64,000 nucleotides of DNA from Thamnaconus septentrionalis (GCA_009823395.1 CM020510.1:14793773-14857772), one strand, 5' to 3'; shown: positions 45,368 through 57,343, counted from the stretch's first letter. Notes: generated by a model not told the origin, from the letters alone. A program made the numbers and translations.

Positions 45368-45404
<37 letters not shown>
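45368..45404. repeat. (CA)18 microsatellite
   Basis: A pure CA array. Confidence 0.95.
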
Positions 45405-45407
<3 letters not shown>

Positions 45408-46570
45408 CCTTTGCCCCTTCCCTCCTCTTTCGCCCCCGTAGCTCTTGCGAGGAACACAGCGCCATGTTTCTCTTGGCAGAACTCTGAAGGCCGTCCCTGC
45501 GTGCCTGAAGGAACCAGCCAACGTGCACATTTCTCACATTTTCTGCGCCGCGCTCTCGCCCTCGCCTCCCTTCAGCCTCCTCACGTCGTCCAGGCTGCCG
45601 AGCAACGCGGCACAGGGCAGGACGGACGCGTCCTCTTTCTCTCTGTCTCTCTGTCTCTCGCTCGCTCGCTCGCTCGCAACTGCACATCCACATCCTCTCC
45701 GTCTCTCCTCCTTTCTTGTCTCCAACGTCCATGATTCACTCTCCCTCTGTCCAGATCCCTCTATCTGCTGGCTCTTCGGAGTCCGCGGGAGCGTGGCCAG
45801 CCCAGCGCAGGTGCGGCATCGCTGCAGTTTGATGAGGTACAGGTTGCAAAAAATGACAGAGCTGCCTGTTGCTCAGGAATGGAGGGGGGGGGGGGACTGA
45901 CTGTGCTATGGACGTGTCAGCCGGTTAAGAAACCGACTGTCACATGAGCGAAACTGCACAGGTAAAGTACACGTGTGCAATTTTTGCCACCGGGGATTTA
46001 ATAAAGGTTTGTTCTGTTCTATGATTTTATAAGTCAGATTCGTGAAGCGACACGTGATGTCCAGGGTTACCGCACAAAAGAGGGAAGAAACGCAACGTGA
46101 GTGTGAGCTTGACTGCGACACCGGAGCCGCTGGAGATGAACTGGGGCCGAGAGCAAAAAGAATCAGCCCCGTCTTCGGCTCTGGAGGATGGATGTTTGAC
46201 CTCCATCCCACACACACTGGGCCGCTTGGAAGCGGATCGCCACTTGTATTTATTATTTAATTTATTTCTTCTAAGCTTTTAATTTAAACTTTATTTCCTC
46301 CGCACGTCTGGGGCCTGGGCATTTGCTACATAGACGCGCATTCTCAGAAAAAGGAGGAGGAGGTGAGGAGGCGGGGGGAGGGGAAGGCTGTAGCCTGTCT
46401 CTTGGGTGCCCTTTTTGCCATCCCATTTCCTATGCATCTGGTCTGTGTTTGTGCAGAGAGGGAGCGGGGGAGCGGAGGGGGGGCCGGCCGTCTGGGGCCG
46501 ATTAATAACCAGTGATTTATAGCAACTTTTATAGAATAATACAATAAAAATGTGTGTGTACGTGCGTCTG
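45405..46570. other. Non-coding stretch
   Basis: No gene is recognised. It includes CTCT/CTCG repeats at 45634-45678, a G13 run at about 45883-45895 and a G-rich part at 46350-46490. Overlapping frames up to 184 codons (minus, 45178-45732) are charged low complexity. Confidence 0.5.
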
Positions 46571-46599
46571 CAGTGCGTGCGTGCGTGCGTGCGTGCGTG
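46571..46599. repeat. (GTGC)n array
   Basis: About six GTGC units, alternating purine/pyrimidine. Confidence 0.9.
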
Positions 46600-46739
46600 G
46601 GGACTCGCGTGCGCTCGGACCCGCACTGTACGCGTACTTCGCCTTAGTGAAAGTGCGCAGAATGCTTTTCTAATTCCGGGGAATCAAAAACAAATTATCA
46701 GGAAAAAACACAGACCGCGCTCGGGATAAATTGGGCACA

Positions 46740-47030
46740 GATGGAGGCAGGAAATAAAAGCGAGCGGAGGGGGAAGACATCGGGAGAGAGGCGGAGGAGG
46801 AGGAGGCGGAGGAGGAGGAGGAGGAGCTGGGGAGGGTTAGCGAAGGGGGCACCAGAGAGAGTGACACGGCGAGGGCAGGACAATGCGAGGATGTGATGGA
46901 GGGAGAGAGGTGAGGCGGCGGGGGGAGAGATGGATGGAGAGAGGAGGAGAGGAGAGAGGGTGAGCGAGAGGACAGGGATGATGTGGAGGAAGAGAGTGGG
47001 AGGAGAGAGAGATCAGGGGAGTTCCCATGC
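46740..47030. repeat. Homopurine-rich tract with (GGA)n core
   Basis: Almost 300 bp is dominated by G and A, with a GGA/GGC trinucleotide core at 46793-46827 and many GAGAGA runs. It gives long but meaningless frames on both strands. Mirror symmetry in such tracts favours triplex (H-DNA). Confidence 0.85.
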
Positions 47031-47176
47031 CCTGCACAGAGGAAATGGGTTTAAGAGAGGGGGTTAGCGTGTGTGTGTGTGTGCGTGTCTGCGAGTGGGC
47101 AATGAGATGAACAGACCCCCTCTCTGGCACGGAGCTGCATCCCTCCTGCCAGCATCCCCCCCCCCCTCATCCACTC

Positions 47177-47180
<4 letters not shown>

Positions 47181-47232
<52 letters not shown>
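47181..47232. repeat. (CT)26 microsatellite
   Basis: A pure 52-bp CT array, homopyrimidine on the + strand. Confidence 0.96.
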
Positions 47233-47235
<3 letters not shown>

Positions 47236-48496
47236 AAACACAGGCGCATGCGCACGCACGCACGTGCAGCACGTAGCTCAGCCAGCGACGCTGGTAAATT
47301 CTTCCGATCACACCCACCACCTATGTGAGTTCTAGGTTTTGCTCAGTTGACCCGAGGCGGCGCCACAAACGGCGGTGGCAGTTGAGCTTGTCTCGTGTTG
47401 ACTGTGCTCGGCGTTGGGCTACGTGACAGGGCGACGACAACAGCCTCGAAAACACACAAAAACAAAACCTCGCACGTGCCCCGGGTTCATCACCTCAACC
47501 CCTCTTTGCGATTTTGCCGCATTTAAGTGCGGCTTTTGACCGATAACTTTGAAATTCAAAAGAAGGGATGCAGCGGAATGTTTTAGAATCTGATTTCAAA
47601 CAATTCTGAATAATTAAAAAAAAAGACCTGAAATGTTTTTTTGTTTTTTGTTTTTAAATCTAGCCTATCTACTCAAGCTTGAATAAACAAAATAACATAA
47701 AGCTTACTTTGCTTTTCAATGGAGACAGGGTGAGCAATTTTCACTCCAGGCTGCCATGGAAAACCACAGAAGAAGACAAGGAAGAAGAAGCTACTTCAAG
47801 CTGTAAACAGCAGCCGCTGCTAAAGAGATTAGCTTGGATGCAGCGACAGTGAGTGGCATAAAAACGTCACAGAGGTTCTTTCACTTGTTTAAAAGACGTC
47901 AGTTCACTTTAATTTCCGCTGACTTTTTTAAGACTTCTATCAAACATCTCTGTGTTTAGCAGCTAGCTACGGAGCGGTGATCCAAGGCGGTAACAAATCT
48001 GATTGGTGGACAGATGGTTCTCTTTAAACGTACTGCTTCCCCTTCCTTAACTATTTTTTTTCCCTGAGCTCTTTCTCAGCTGGATATGTGAAATAAACCC
48101 TCAGGATTTAGGAAACATTAGAGCTGCTGTACCTGGTTTGTAAACATTTTTTTTACTCTTTAACTTCACTGAGATCAATTCATTAGCATGATCGCTTCAA
48201 ACCAACAACAGTGCAAAAAATAAGTTGCCAAATAGTCTTAAAATTACACATTTATTGTGTGCATGTCGCAAAAAGGTTTGACCATTTTACTTTCAGCTCA
48301 GATCACGGCAGAAAAGCCGCTCGGGCTGCAGAATCTCGCCGCTCGAGGCGGCGAATCAAGAAGCTGCCTCGTCGATCGATCGCCTTTTACGCCACGTCGC
48401 CACCGTCCATCTGAGCCTCACCTTGAAGCCGCAGCTCGCGGTGTGGAATGAGCGGCTCTGCGAAACCCAACTACAAACGCACGCGGTGCGCAATAC
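47233..48496. other. Non-coding stretch
   Basis: No gene is recognised. It is AT-leaning at 47550-48250 and CpG-rich at 48295-48480. Confidence 0.5.
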
Positions 48497-48518
48497 ACAC
48501 ACACACACACACACACAA
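48497..48518. repeat. (CA)11 array
   Basis: A short pure CA array. Confidence 0.92.
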
Positions 48519-48840
48519 AAAAAATCCATAAAAGGGTGCGCGAGGGTGTAGGTGGGGGGGTGTTTTTGTGTGTTTACACACTGCTATAGATGGTGTCCCG
48601 GGTTGTCGTTTGAGCGCGCTGATGCATGGCGTGCTGGGGCTCTGGGGGACGGTGGGAGGTGGCAAGCAGCACTTCTCAATATGAACGACTTCCTGTGCTG
48701 TGCGCTGTGGGCCTGGACTGTGGTATCTGTCACCAGCCCTTCCCAGCCCCCCCCCGAACAACCCTCCCCACATGCTTCTCCCTCCCAGCATGCCTCACCC
48801 CCCGTCCCCGCCCGACTCCATCCTTTTGCCCTCTTGCCCA

Positions 48841-48915
48841 CTCCTCCTCCTCCTCCTCCTCCTCCTCCTCCTCCTCCTCCTCCTCCTCCTCCTCCTCCTC
48901 CTCCTCCTCCTCCTC
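48841..48915. repeat. (CTC)25 trinucleotide array
   Basis: Twenty-five exact CTC units. The frames read as poly-Pro, poly-Leu or poly-Ser on + and poly-Gly, poly-Glu or poly-Arg on -. The 128-158-codon frames across it are artefacts. Confidence 0.97.
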
Positions 48916-51287
48916 CCCCTCCCATGACTGGAGCCTGAATCACGCACAGTTTCACTCCGTTTACTGGTAAATCCCTCTCCCAAGGCCTCCCGGGTGCCCT
49001 CCCACCTTCCTCTGTTTTTTTCCTCCTTTCCCTCAACGATCCCCTGGCACTGCCAAACACTCACACACACTCACGCTACTTCCTGTCAGTCCCTCTGATC
49101 CCCCTGTTGCCCCACTGGGCCTAATAATCCTGCCCGCCTCTGCTCTGAGGGGGGTTTTTGGGGGGCTGGGAAGTGTCGGGGGGCAGGGGGGAGTGGGGCG
49201 TCTGAAGCCAGGAATGATAGAGAGGTTGGTGGTTGTTGGCAGGCCGGCGGTAAACTGAGTGGACCTTCGCTGGAAACTCCATCAGCGAATGAATCACTTT
49301 CAGCTGCGCTTCACGGAGAGGTAAGAAAGCTGGCCGCGCTCCTTGAAACCCATATGTGTTTTGTCTTAACAAATAATCTTGATGAAGTCTTGATGTCTCT
49401 CTCTCTCTCTTTCTTATTTTTTTTTCTTAAATCTCAGTATAATTACTCGAGCCCCCCAGGGTAGATGGCAACGTGACATCGCGCCAGGCCTGCTGAGTGT
49501 CTCGGTGCCACACGCGCTCGCGGGAGTTTGGTTCGCTGAGACGGTGTGAAAAGTTCAAAGTTGGATCAAACATGTTTAACCTGTGTTTTAAAGTGGCATG
49601 CGGTGGTATGCATTACAAGAGGCTTGTTGAAAGCAAACCAAATCCAACTTTACGGGCAACAGTGGAGGTCATTTTTGCATTTATTGTAGCATTTCCCCAC
49701 AATGGCTACTAAATTAGAAGAAAAAAAACAAGAATTAATTTCTAACCTAGTATAAGTAAGTGAAGGTTGCCGATGTAGCTTTAATAGCCAAGGCGTATTT
49801 CTAACAATATTTTTTATCATTCATCTCAAAATAAAGATCAAAGCCTTTTCAAAGTGGAACTTTCTTGCACGTCGCCTTGGTGCATGTTTGATTGTTATTT
49901 TTAGTGTGTGTTTGTGGTGAAGCCAATATCAAGTGCAATGTGTTAGTGGTGCGAGTGCTGAGTGGTTCCAGTCAAAGCCTGAACTATACGGCTTTATGGC
50001 AGAATAAGTAACACCAAACAACCCTGACCTTGTTGTATCTTGGTTGACCTCGAAAAAAAAAAAAAAAAATTATAAATATATGTATATTTTACCCTTCATG
50101 GTATTGTAAATAGCACAGAAACACAGCAGGTGTAGCTGGTGGCGGGCCACCGAAGAAGCTGTCACACTTTCATTTTTTTCTTTTTTGTTGGAGCGCAGGG
50201 GAGTGGAAAAGTTATCAGACATGATGAGAAGTGATGAGAAGTGATGACGTGAAGCGAAAAGGGCTGGATTGTCACTGTCAAACAAACACATCACAGATTG
50301 CCTCTATTTCCCATAAGGACAGCCAAGTTGCTGATTTACGCAAATACTTTGCACTCACAATTCATGTTTATAATTCTCAAAATTGATTATCATGTAACCG
50401 GAAAATCCACAGAGCAAGAGAAAGATAACTGCGTAGCCGTTTTCTGAGAAAAATAAATAGAATATAACACAACGTGTGAGAAAACACTCGCCTTTACAAT
50501 CCCGTCAGACAAATGTTACGGATGCATCATTTCACAAAAGAAATTAATATCAGGACAGAAAAGAAAGTGCAAAGCTTCAGATCGCGCCGCCGTTTGAACT
50601 TTAACCTTTACGTGCGACTTCTCGACCGTGTCACTTCTCGAGCGGTTTCTGCGAGACGCCGACAAACAAGCGCTCATGGGAACGAGTTCAGCCAAGCGTC
50701 CCGGTGCGCGGTGGCTAGCTGGTCTTACGGTTCAGCAATGAGGACATTTCGTCTTTCGCTTGAAGAGTTTCCCACTATGCCTCGCTGGTCTCACTGTTAC
50801 AGGCCGTTGGACGTCTCCCGTTTCTATCACAGGCCACATGATGGCAGTGGACCAGAAATTCACATCTGATCTAATGAGAGAGAGTGAGAGAGAGAGAGAG
50901 AGAGATAGTGAGAAAGATTCAGAATAAACTTCCTATTTTAAAACGTGTCTCTGTCGGTGTGAATGCGGACGCCTGTGCCTTCCCATGTCAGAGAGGCTGC
51001 CGCGACGAAGTGGCAAAAAGGGACAGTACGTGAGCGAGCCAGGTTGCGTACGTGCCGGCCTGCCCTCGTGTGTATGTGAAAGTGTGCTCATATGACTTTT
51101 GGCCCCGGCGCGATTACAAAAATGTGCGTCTGCGTAACCGCACGGAACTGAGCGCGCCCGCCGCAAAGAGAGAAAATGAGAGAGAATTGGAGAACAAAAA
51201 GAGAGGCAGGCGTCAGAGGTGCAACAGAGTGGCGTCTGTAGAAATGTGGGTATGAACAGACACGTAAAAAGGCACATGTTTAGAAAT
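48916..51287. other. Non-coding stretch
   Basis: No gene is recognised. It includes G-rich DNA at 49146-49200, CT repeats at 49397-49412, an A17 run at 50054-50070, a small GTGATGAGAA duplication near 50230, CpG-rich DNA at 50580-50710 and (GA)n at 50876-50905. The 118-codon frame at 50513-50869 has no domain. Confidence 0.5.
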
Positions 51288-51330
51288 ACACACACACACA
51301 TGCGCGCGGGCGCACGCACACACACACACA
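51288..51330. repeat. Interrupted CA/CG array
   Basis: CA at 51288-51300 and 51317-51329 flank TGCGCGCGGGCGCACGC. Confidence 0.88.
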
Positions 51331-51619
51331 GCAGACTGACAGAGCCACACACCCACAGGTTTCACTTCTGCCTTGTGTGGCAGCACTCTTGAAACACCAG
51401 TGCACAGAGATTATGGTTCACACACGGGTCATGGCACTTACACATGGCGACAGAAACACACACAAACACAAACACACTGAACATCCCATAATTTCTTTTC
51501 TTTTGAGGTGGCGTTTGTAAAATGCAAAACCACTTGAGCAATATTTTCTGACAACGATATCATGAAACTAAAACGACGAAAGTCCATTATTTACCTCTCC
51601 CCCTTGCCCTGCTTTTCGA
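51331..51619. other. Non-coding stretch
   Basis: No gene is seen. It holds a few short CA runs (51451-51478). Confidence 0.45.
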
Positions 51620-51885
51620 AAAAATGCGCGCTAAAACACAGATCCCTGGCAACGCGCCCGCTGTGATGTCACAAAGGGCACTGACACATGTCTCGGGTTC
51701 GCGTAAACACCCTCAGCCTCACAGACGCCTCGCTTGTGCTCCCCATCCATACTTGAGGTGTCGCAAAGCACCAGTTTTAGCATGAAAACTTTAGCACCAG
51801 CTTTAGCAGTTTTAGCATGAAGCTAATGGTTTTGTTTTGTTTTTAATTAGGAGTGCTGCAAACAAAGGGCTAAATATGCAAATCG
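51620..51885 (+). repeat. Dispersed repeat, copy B
   Basis: The partner of 25200-25405. TGTGATGTCACAAAGGG is at 51662-51678 and GGGCTAAATATGC at 51867-51879, in the same order and orientation as copy A. This copy carries four TTTAGCA units (51776, 51790, 51802, 51811) that copy A lacks, accounting for much of its extra length. GGGCTAAATATGCAAATC also contains an octamer-like ATGCAAAT. Confidence 0.6.
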
Positions 51886-52768
51886 CACAAAACCTCCCGA
51901 ACAAATTAAAATCCGTGATGAAAGATAAAGTCGGATTTTACCAATCTGGGATATCACTGTTGCAACACCAAGACGCTACTGAGACCTGCTGTGCTGCATG
52001 TTTGTGAACTAAGTTAAAGTAAAAAGGCTAAGAGGAGCTGCAGGGCACAGGAGACAACACACACAGAGACGCTCACAGATCTAAAGGGCCAATGCATCAC
52101 CTTTTTTTTTTTTTTTTGCCAGTGCTTGCATGTCGCACACTGAGATCAAATCTGTGTCAATCAGAGCTCGCCGAGCTCCGCAGGGTGCTCAGTAACCAAC
52201 TGAGACTTGCCCGCAATGAGTGCGCTGCTGCGGGGGGAAGGGGGGTGGCGGGGGGGTGGTGGGGGGATTGAGCACATGACGCCGTCTCTGTGGTGACGAT
52301 GCACAGCTACACCGAGAAGGGGAACTCGACCCTGGGAATCGACGTCTTTTTCTTTTTGCCTCATTTGCATTGTCACACCAACCAAAACCATTTCTTAATC
52401 GACTCTGCGGTGCTTATCTGTGACTGATTGACCTGATTGACCTCCGGGGCTCCGGCAGAGGGGCTCGGCCACGGCTGCCGAGGATTTAGCATCGCAATCT
52501 TTTTTTTTTTTTTCTTCCCTCTCGCCGCGCGTGTGCGCGCTTCTGTTTGTGTTCGAGCGCATGGGACAGTCTAAACGTGCGTGTCGGAGCGTGTGTCGGC
52601 GGCGGGGTTGGAGGGTTTGAGGAGGGGAGAGAGGTTGCGGGTGTGTTTGCAGGGTGGCCGAGTGTTTCTCATGGCCCCGGAGCCCTCGGCTGGACTCCGT
52701 TCCTGTCCTGTGATTGGCCAACTCTCAGACACTGTCTCGAGACCAGATAAAACACAAGGGGGGGAATG
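51886..52768. other. Non-coding stretch
   Basis: No gene is recognised. It includes T17 at about 52101-52117, a G-rich part at 52230-52268, T14 near 52500 and CpG-rich DNA at 52430-52690. Confidence 0.5.
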
Positions 52769-52792
52769 ACACACACACACACACACACACAC
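52769..52792. repeat. (AC)12 array
   Basis: A pure AC array. Confidence 0.93.
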
Positions 52793-53016
52793 AGCGAGGG
52801 AACGATGCAATGGAGAGAGGATGAAGGAGTGAGAAACAAAGAGAAGGTTTCTGAGAAGAGTGAGCCGTTGTGTTAAAACAAATCCGACGGCAAAGTGTCA
52901 AAGAGTCAATGTGTCAATCAGAGAGCAGGCTGCGAAAACACACCACCGGAGGCTTTTTCTGCCTCCTTTCAAGGAAAAGCCTGCCCTCTGCTGACGGCGG
53001 ATGTAATTTTTCTACT

Positions 53017-53105
53017 TCTTCTTCTTCTTCTTCAACTAAACTTGAACACGACACTCTCAGCCTGGTGCTCCAGCAGACCAGACAGAGTCGGTTCTCACGG
53101 CAGGA

Positions 53106-53145
<40 letters not shown>

Positions 53146-53346
53146 GCCGTGCACAAGAAGAGGTGCAGCAGGTCTCTGATGTTTGAGCACTTTTAGCTCA
53201 CCTTTCTGAGAGAGTCGCTTGATTATTTTAGGATGAAGTGGAACTGTGATTTCCCCTTAAAAAACAAACAAACAAACATGGAAATAAAAAGTTTTTAAAA
53301 GCACACTGAAAACAACAGCCATGCAAAAACTGTGATACCCTCGATT

Positions 53347-53384
<38 letters not shown>
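53017..53384. repeat. (CTT)n and two CA arrays
   Basis: CTT units at 53017-53033, (AC)15 at 53111-53141 and (CA)18 at 53349-53384. They are separated by unique DNA with (AAAC)4 at 53262-53277. Confidence 0.9.
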
Positions 53385-53388
<4 letters not shown>

Positions 53389-55479
53389 TATTACATGCCT
53401 CCCATCCTATTCCATCAACTGCGTAGAAACATGTGAAATAGGATAGTTAGCTTGAAAGGCGCACACAATAACGACCCGCACGTAACATAAACATCTCCTC
53501 CTCAGTCCCAGACCGACACTTGGGTCCGGCCAGATCTTTTTGATCTCGACCTTTTTGGTCACAGCGCGCGTTAATAACGAGAGGCGAGCGCTAGATTGTA
53601 GCTCCGCTGATCGTCTCAGAGATTTGCTTTTGATCGGCGTTTTCTTTTCAGCCCAGCTGTGGGGTGCAACGCTCACATTACAACGGAGTTCATGTCAAAG
53701 TCCCCCTGAAGAACTTTTTTCCTCCGGTCAGAAAACATTGCACCTCTGATAAATGTTTCAGCGATATTGATTCCGAAAGCAGGGATTTTTTTAAATTTTT
53801 TTTTTGGGAATTAGTGAACTAACAGCAAGAGCTGGAGGATAAAAAGGTCACTGAGGAATGACTTGGATTCTGTCTGGCGTAGTGGCAGAAGATTTGCACT
53901 GCAACTCAGTAACTCATGTGTAAATTCTCACTTTAAGTGATTCACAGCATCTTCGAATTATATCAGGCTCCAAAAACAACTTCCCAAAGTTTCACTGCTT
54001 CAGAGATTTACTTTAAATAAGAAGACCTCACCGCTCAGACCTTCGCAAAAACACTTCCACTGATGGAAGTGTTGGTTCAACATAGACGCCATGAAGTAAA
54101 CGAAAGCTTTCGGGTAAACAGAAGCAGAACATGGAAACAAACACATACTATTTTTACTATTTTATAAATATATTTTAATGGTGGTCTGTAAACCCAGAAG
54201 ACATTTTATCACTCATAACCCAAATGCACATCACAACTTTAACACCAGATTAGAATGCTCCTCGCATTGTTTAGCCACTTGCTAGCGATTACCTTTGTTA
54301 GCTGTCACGCTAACTCTCTGCACAACAACATGTTTTGTTTTTTTTTTAGCAAAAAGTGTCCGTTAGATGTCCATCATTGCTTCGTTAGTGTTTGGACTAT
54401 TAGACCGAGAGCCTGTATTAGCAGTATAGTACATTATATATTTGTAGTAGAAGTAGTTACATGGCATATTATTTGTAGTAGATAATGAGATTTGGGGCAT
54501 GTCTGCACTCTAACCTCCAATCTGTTTTTATTAATGTGTTGTAATGTATTTAAACATGGACATTGTGTTTACGTACATTTTTGCAAAAACAAAACAAAAC
54601 ATAACGAGAACAAAACACATTCTAGAAAACTGGCTAAGCTCATAGCCACTTTGTCTCTGCACAGACTGCGGAAACCATTAGTTCACCCACACGTGCTTCT
54701 TCTTGCATTTCCCCATCTGCCACTTTGTCTGACGACATCATTGAACGGGGCCATTAGACTCAACATCTTAGCTCAAACCCTATGAGTGTAACCTTTGTAC
54801 CGCTAACAAGTATTATTGCTCACCCGATGACTAACACAAATCCGAGCGGGAGGACGAGAGCGGTAAAACTCAGACGCCGCCGGTGCAGAGTTACTTGAGG
54901 ACAGAGGAGTCAGCAGGTAGCCACGGGCACGGAGAGAAGCGGCCATTAGTCAGACATTAGTCAGAGCTAACGTTCCACCTTTAATATGCAGAGTTATTTA
55001 GAAAGACATTAGCGGAGGCGCGACCTCGAGCAGGCAGGATTAAAACAATAGTTTATACAGTAGTCTCCGTCGAGGTGCCCATAAATCACCCTCAGTATCA
55101 ACACACCATAAGAGTGTTTCTATAGATTATACACACTCACTTGTGGGTGTGTATACAACCGCCCTCGAGCAGGTCTGGCACCTTAGTGTTAACACAAGTG
55201 GCAAGGTTGTTTACGCTGATCCCTCTGTTGAGGATAAGTGCTTCCCTGAGAAGTGGGATGCACACGCGGCACTTATGGGCACAAACACTCCCTCCGCCTA
55301 CCTCTCCCTCTCACTCCCACACACACACGTGGACCAACCCGTATTATTTTGTTCTTTTTTTTTCCCTTCTTTGTCGGCGGTAGTCTGACATCAACCCTGT
55401 TGCCCTGATGAACTTGTGATAGTCACAGAGACTCAGGAAACCGCCGGTCCACATCTACCTCACTCCGGAACCACTGTAT
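53385..55479. other. Non-coding stretch with one open frame
   Basis: No gene is recognised. A frame open from about 55083 to 55388 includes a mixed-composition stretch (TTALEQVWHL, then SGKVVYADPSVEDK) that reads more protein-like than most here, but it has no known domain and no splice context. 54950-55100 is unique and AT-rich with TTATTTA and TTAAT sites. Confidence 0.45.
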
Positions 55480-55705
55480 GCACTGGTGTAAGTTTAACTT
55501 GCCTCACTACTTGCGTCATCCTGCACCGACGCTTGCACTACTGTTGCACCTGCACTTTGTTATGGAGCACAATCTTCATTTCTGGATTCTTATTCTTTGG
55601 ATGTCTTTGATACTTTAACTCCCTCAACTATTGGTACACTGTGAGCAAAGATGAACCCTATAAAAATACCAGTTGGGCAATAAAAAAAATGTTCTGATTC
55701 TGCCT
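55480..55705 (+). mobile_element. LINE-type 3' end
   Basis: TGCACCGACGCTTGCACTAC, then GTTGCACCTGCACTTTG and finally a CAATAAAAAAAATGTTCTGATTCTG-like end resembles the 3' UTR of fish LINEs, which carry runs of TTGCAC words and finish 'CAATAAA ... TTCTGATTCTG'. No coding region remains. The family is not assigned. Confidence 0.5.
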
Positions 55706-55725
55706 GAAAATGTGTGATTAATGCT

Positions 55726-55783
55726 ACAGCACCCTGAACACAGGATAACTGGTGATGAAGTTGGATGGGTGGATAGATGGTCC
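55726..55783 (+). mobile_element. SINE 3' tail fragment
   Basis: ACCCTGAACACAGGATAACT, then GGTGATGAAGTTGGATGGGT and GGATAGATGG closely follows the 3' end of the V-SINE-type group ('GACCCTGAACAGGATAAGCGG ... ATGGATGGATGG'). It begins about 20 bp after the LINE tail. Confidence 0.65.
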
Positions 55784-56413
55784 GAAATATCAACTACTGC
55801 TGGTTCACCATGACCTTTTTGTTAACTCCCACAGTTCAGAGTACAGTTGTTCCGACTTACAATGCAGCTGCATTACTGAGGTTAAAAAGTGGCAAATCTT
55901 TTGCACCCATCGAGTGTTTCTGGCTGGTCTCAGCGATATTTAACCAACAGTCTTTTTTGTTATTTATGACGAAAGCAGGAAGCGACTGCTGCAAGCTGCC
56001 TTTACAAACCACAAGAGGAAAAAGAAGAAAGGACTGCGAGCCTTCCTGCTGCTGCTGTACTGAGGTTAAAGCTGCAGTAACAACTGTTTTATTAGTACTG
56101 AATATGAACTCTTTTTTTGCAACGGATCAAAGACCAGATGATATCAAACGAAAGATGTGTTTAGTCCGCAAGTGTCGCCTCCTACACCAAGAGAAAGCCT
56201 CAAGCTGTTCCCACAGTGTTCAAGTGGCAGTGACATAAAAAAAAATCTGACTGGTCTGCTGATTGACGTGACAGACAGATGGTTTGCCAAAGCACCTTCC
56301 TTGTTTGTTTTTGAAAGGCAGCCCCTTTCCAGATGCTTCCGACTGGGTCTGCACCACATGGATATGTGAGATGAAGCCGACAGAGTCTGAAAACTTTGGG
56401 TGTGTTGGGCCAG
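55784..56413. other. Non-coding stretch
   Basis: No gene is recognised. The 153-codon frame at 55777-56238 is Cys/Ser/Thr-rich with no domain. GAGGTTAAA(A/G) occurs twice, near 55879 and 56063, after a tract reading as CTGCATTACTGAGG and CTGTACTGAGG. Confidence 0.45.
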
Positions 56414-56427
56414 TTATTATTATTATT

Positions 56428-56459
<32 letters not shown>

Positions 56460-56468
56460 CCTCCTCCT
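56414..56468 (+). repeat. (TTA)n(TCA)n(TCC)n compound array
   Basis: About five TTA units, nine or ten TCA units and four TCC units in series. They read as Ile, Ser or His runs on + and as Asn/Asp runs on -. The stepwise T-to-C change within the unit suggests sequential mutation and expansion. Confidence 0.94.
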
Positions 56469-57305
56469 TAAACTTAGAACTGACTAAATCGTACCATCTT
56501 CGGAGTGATCTTGATGCCTCCATTAAGAACAGCATGGTTTCATGTGCGTCAATGGACTGCCCTCCCCTACATATGTTCTGATAGAATCAGATCTGTAGAA
56601 CCATGAAAGCTCCGACTCTTGAGTTTCTTCTTTCTATTGCCACCCATCTGCCCAAACACACGATTATGGACGTGATGAATAAACTACTAATGTAGGGAAA
56701 AAAATCAATTGAATAAAAAACTCTGGAAGGATCACTACTCCATTACAAAACGTGTAATCCCTCCTCTGGGCGGGGCTAAATCTAACGGCTCATGCCTCCA
56801 CATGGTGCTCTACAAGCCCAACGTCCCCCCTCACACTAATACGTGTCCGGTGACACGTCACCTCTAACGCAGACGACGCCGAAAGTCAAACGGCTTCTTT
56901 CAAAAAAAATAAAAATAAAAAAAGTTTTGCGGGTCCTTCCGCGTCCAGCCTGCTCACGCAGCGGGGCAAGGCTGGCTTCGCCTCCGTCTGCGTGAGAGAG
57001 TGTGTGCGTGCCGGTGCTGACGACAGACGGTAACCCTGGCAACAGCTGCCAAGGTGCAGCTTCCTTTTGCTACCGTGCCCACTGACATTCATCAGCTGCT
57101 CTCTACCTGTCTCCCCCCCGACCCCCACCCGCCTGCCTGCCAGTGAGTCACGGTGTTGTTCATCATCCGTCCGTGTGCAGGTACTCACGGCGAGCTCCTA
57201 TGGCGCCGCCGACCGCCGTTCGTCCTTGCGAGCGCGTGATTATTTTTTTCCTCCCTATGCAGATGGATTTTTAGTTTAATTTTTTTTTTTTTTTATCCCT
57301 GTCGT
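56469..57305. other. Non-coding stretch
   Basis: No gene is recognised. It includes A-rich runs at 56903-56925, a C-rich part at 57110-57130 and a T15 run at 57279-57293. Confidence 0.5.
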
Positions 57306-57343
57306 TGTCACATTGATTTGTAATTAAACAAATCAATGTGACA
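57306..57343. repeat. Perfect 16-bp inverted repeat
   Basis: TGTCACATTGATTTGT (57306-57321) and ACAAATCAATGTGACA (57328-57343) are exact reverse complements around AATTAA. The centre makes TGTAATTAAACA, which includes a homeodomain-type TAATTA core. It could be a hairpin, a cruciform or a fragment of a small inverted-repeat element. Confidence 0.9.

Noticed and set aside
48552..49060. Poly-Pro and poly-Gly frames
   Set aside because: They are read-outs of the (CTC)25 array and its complement.
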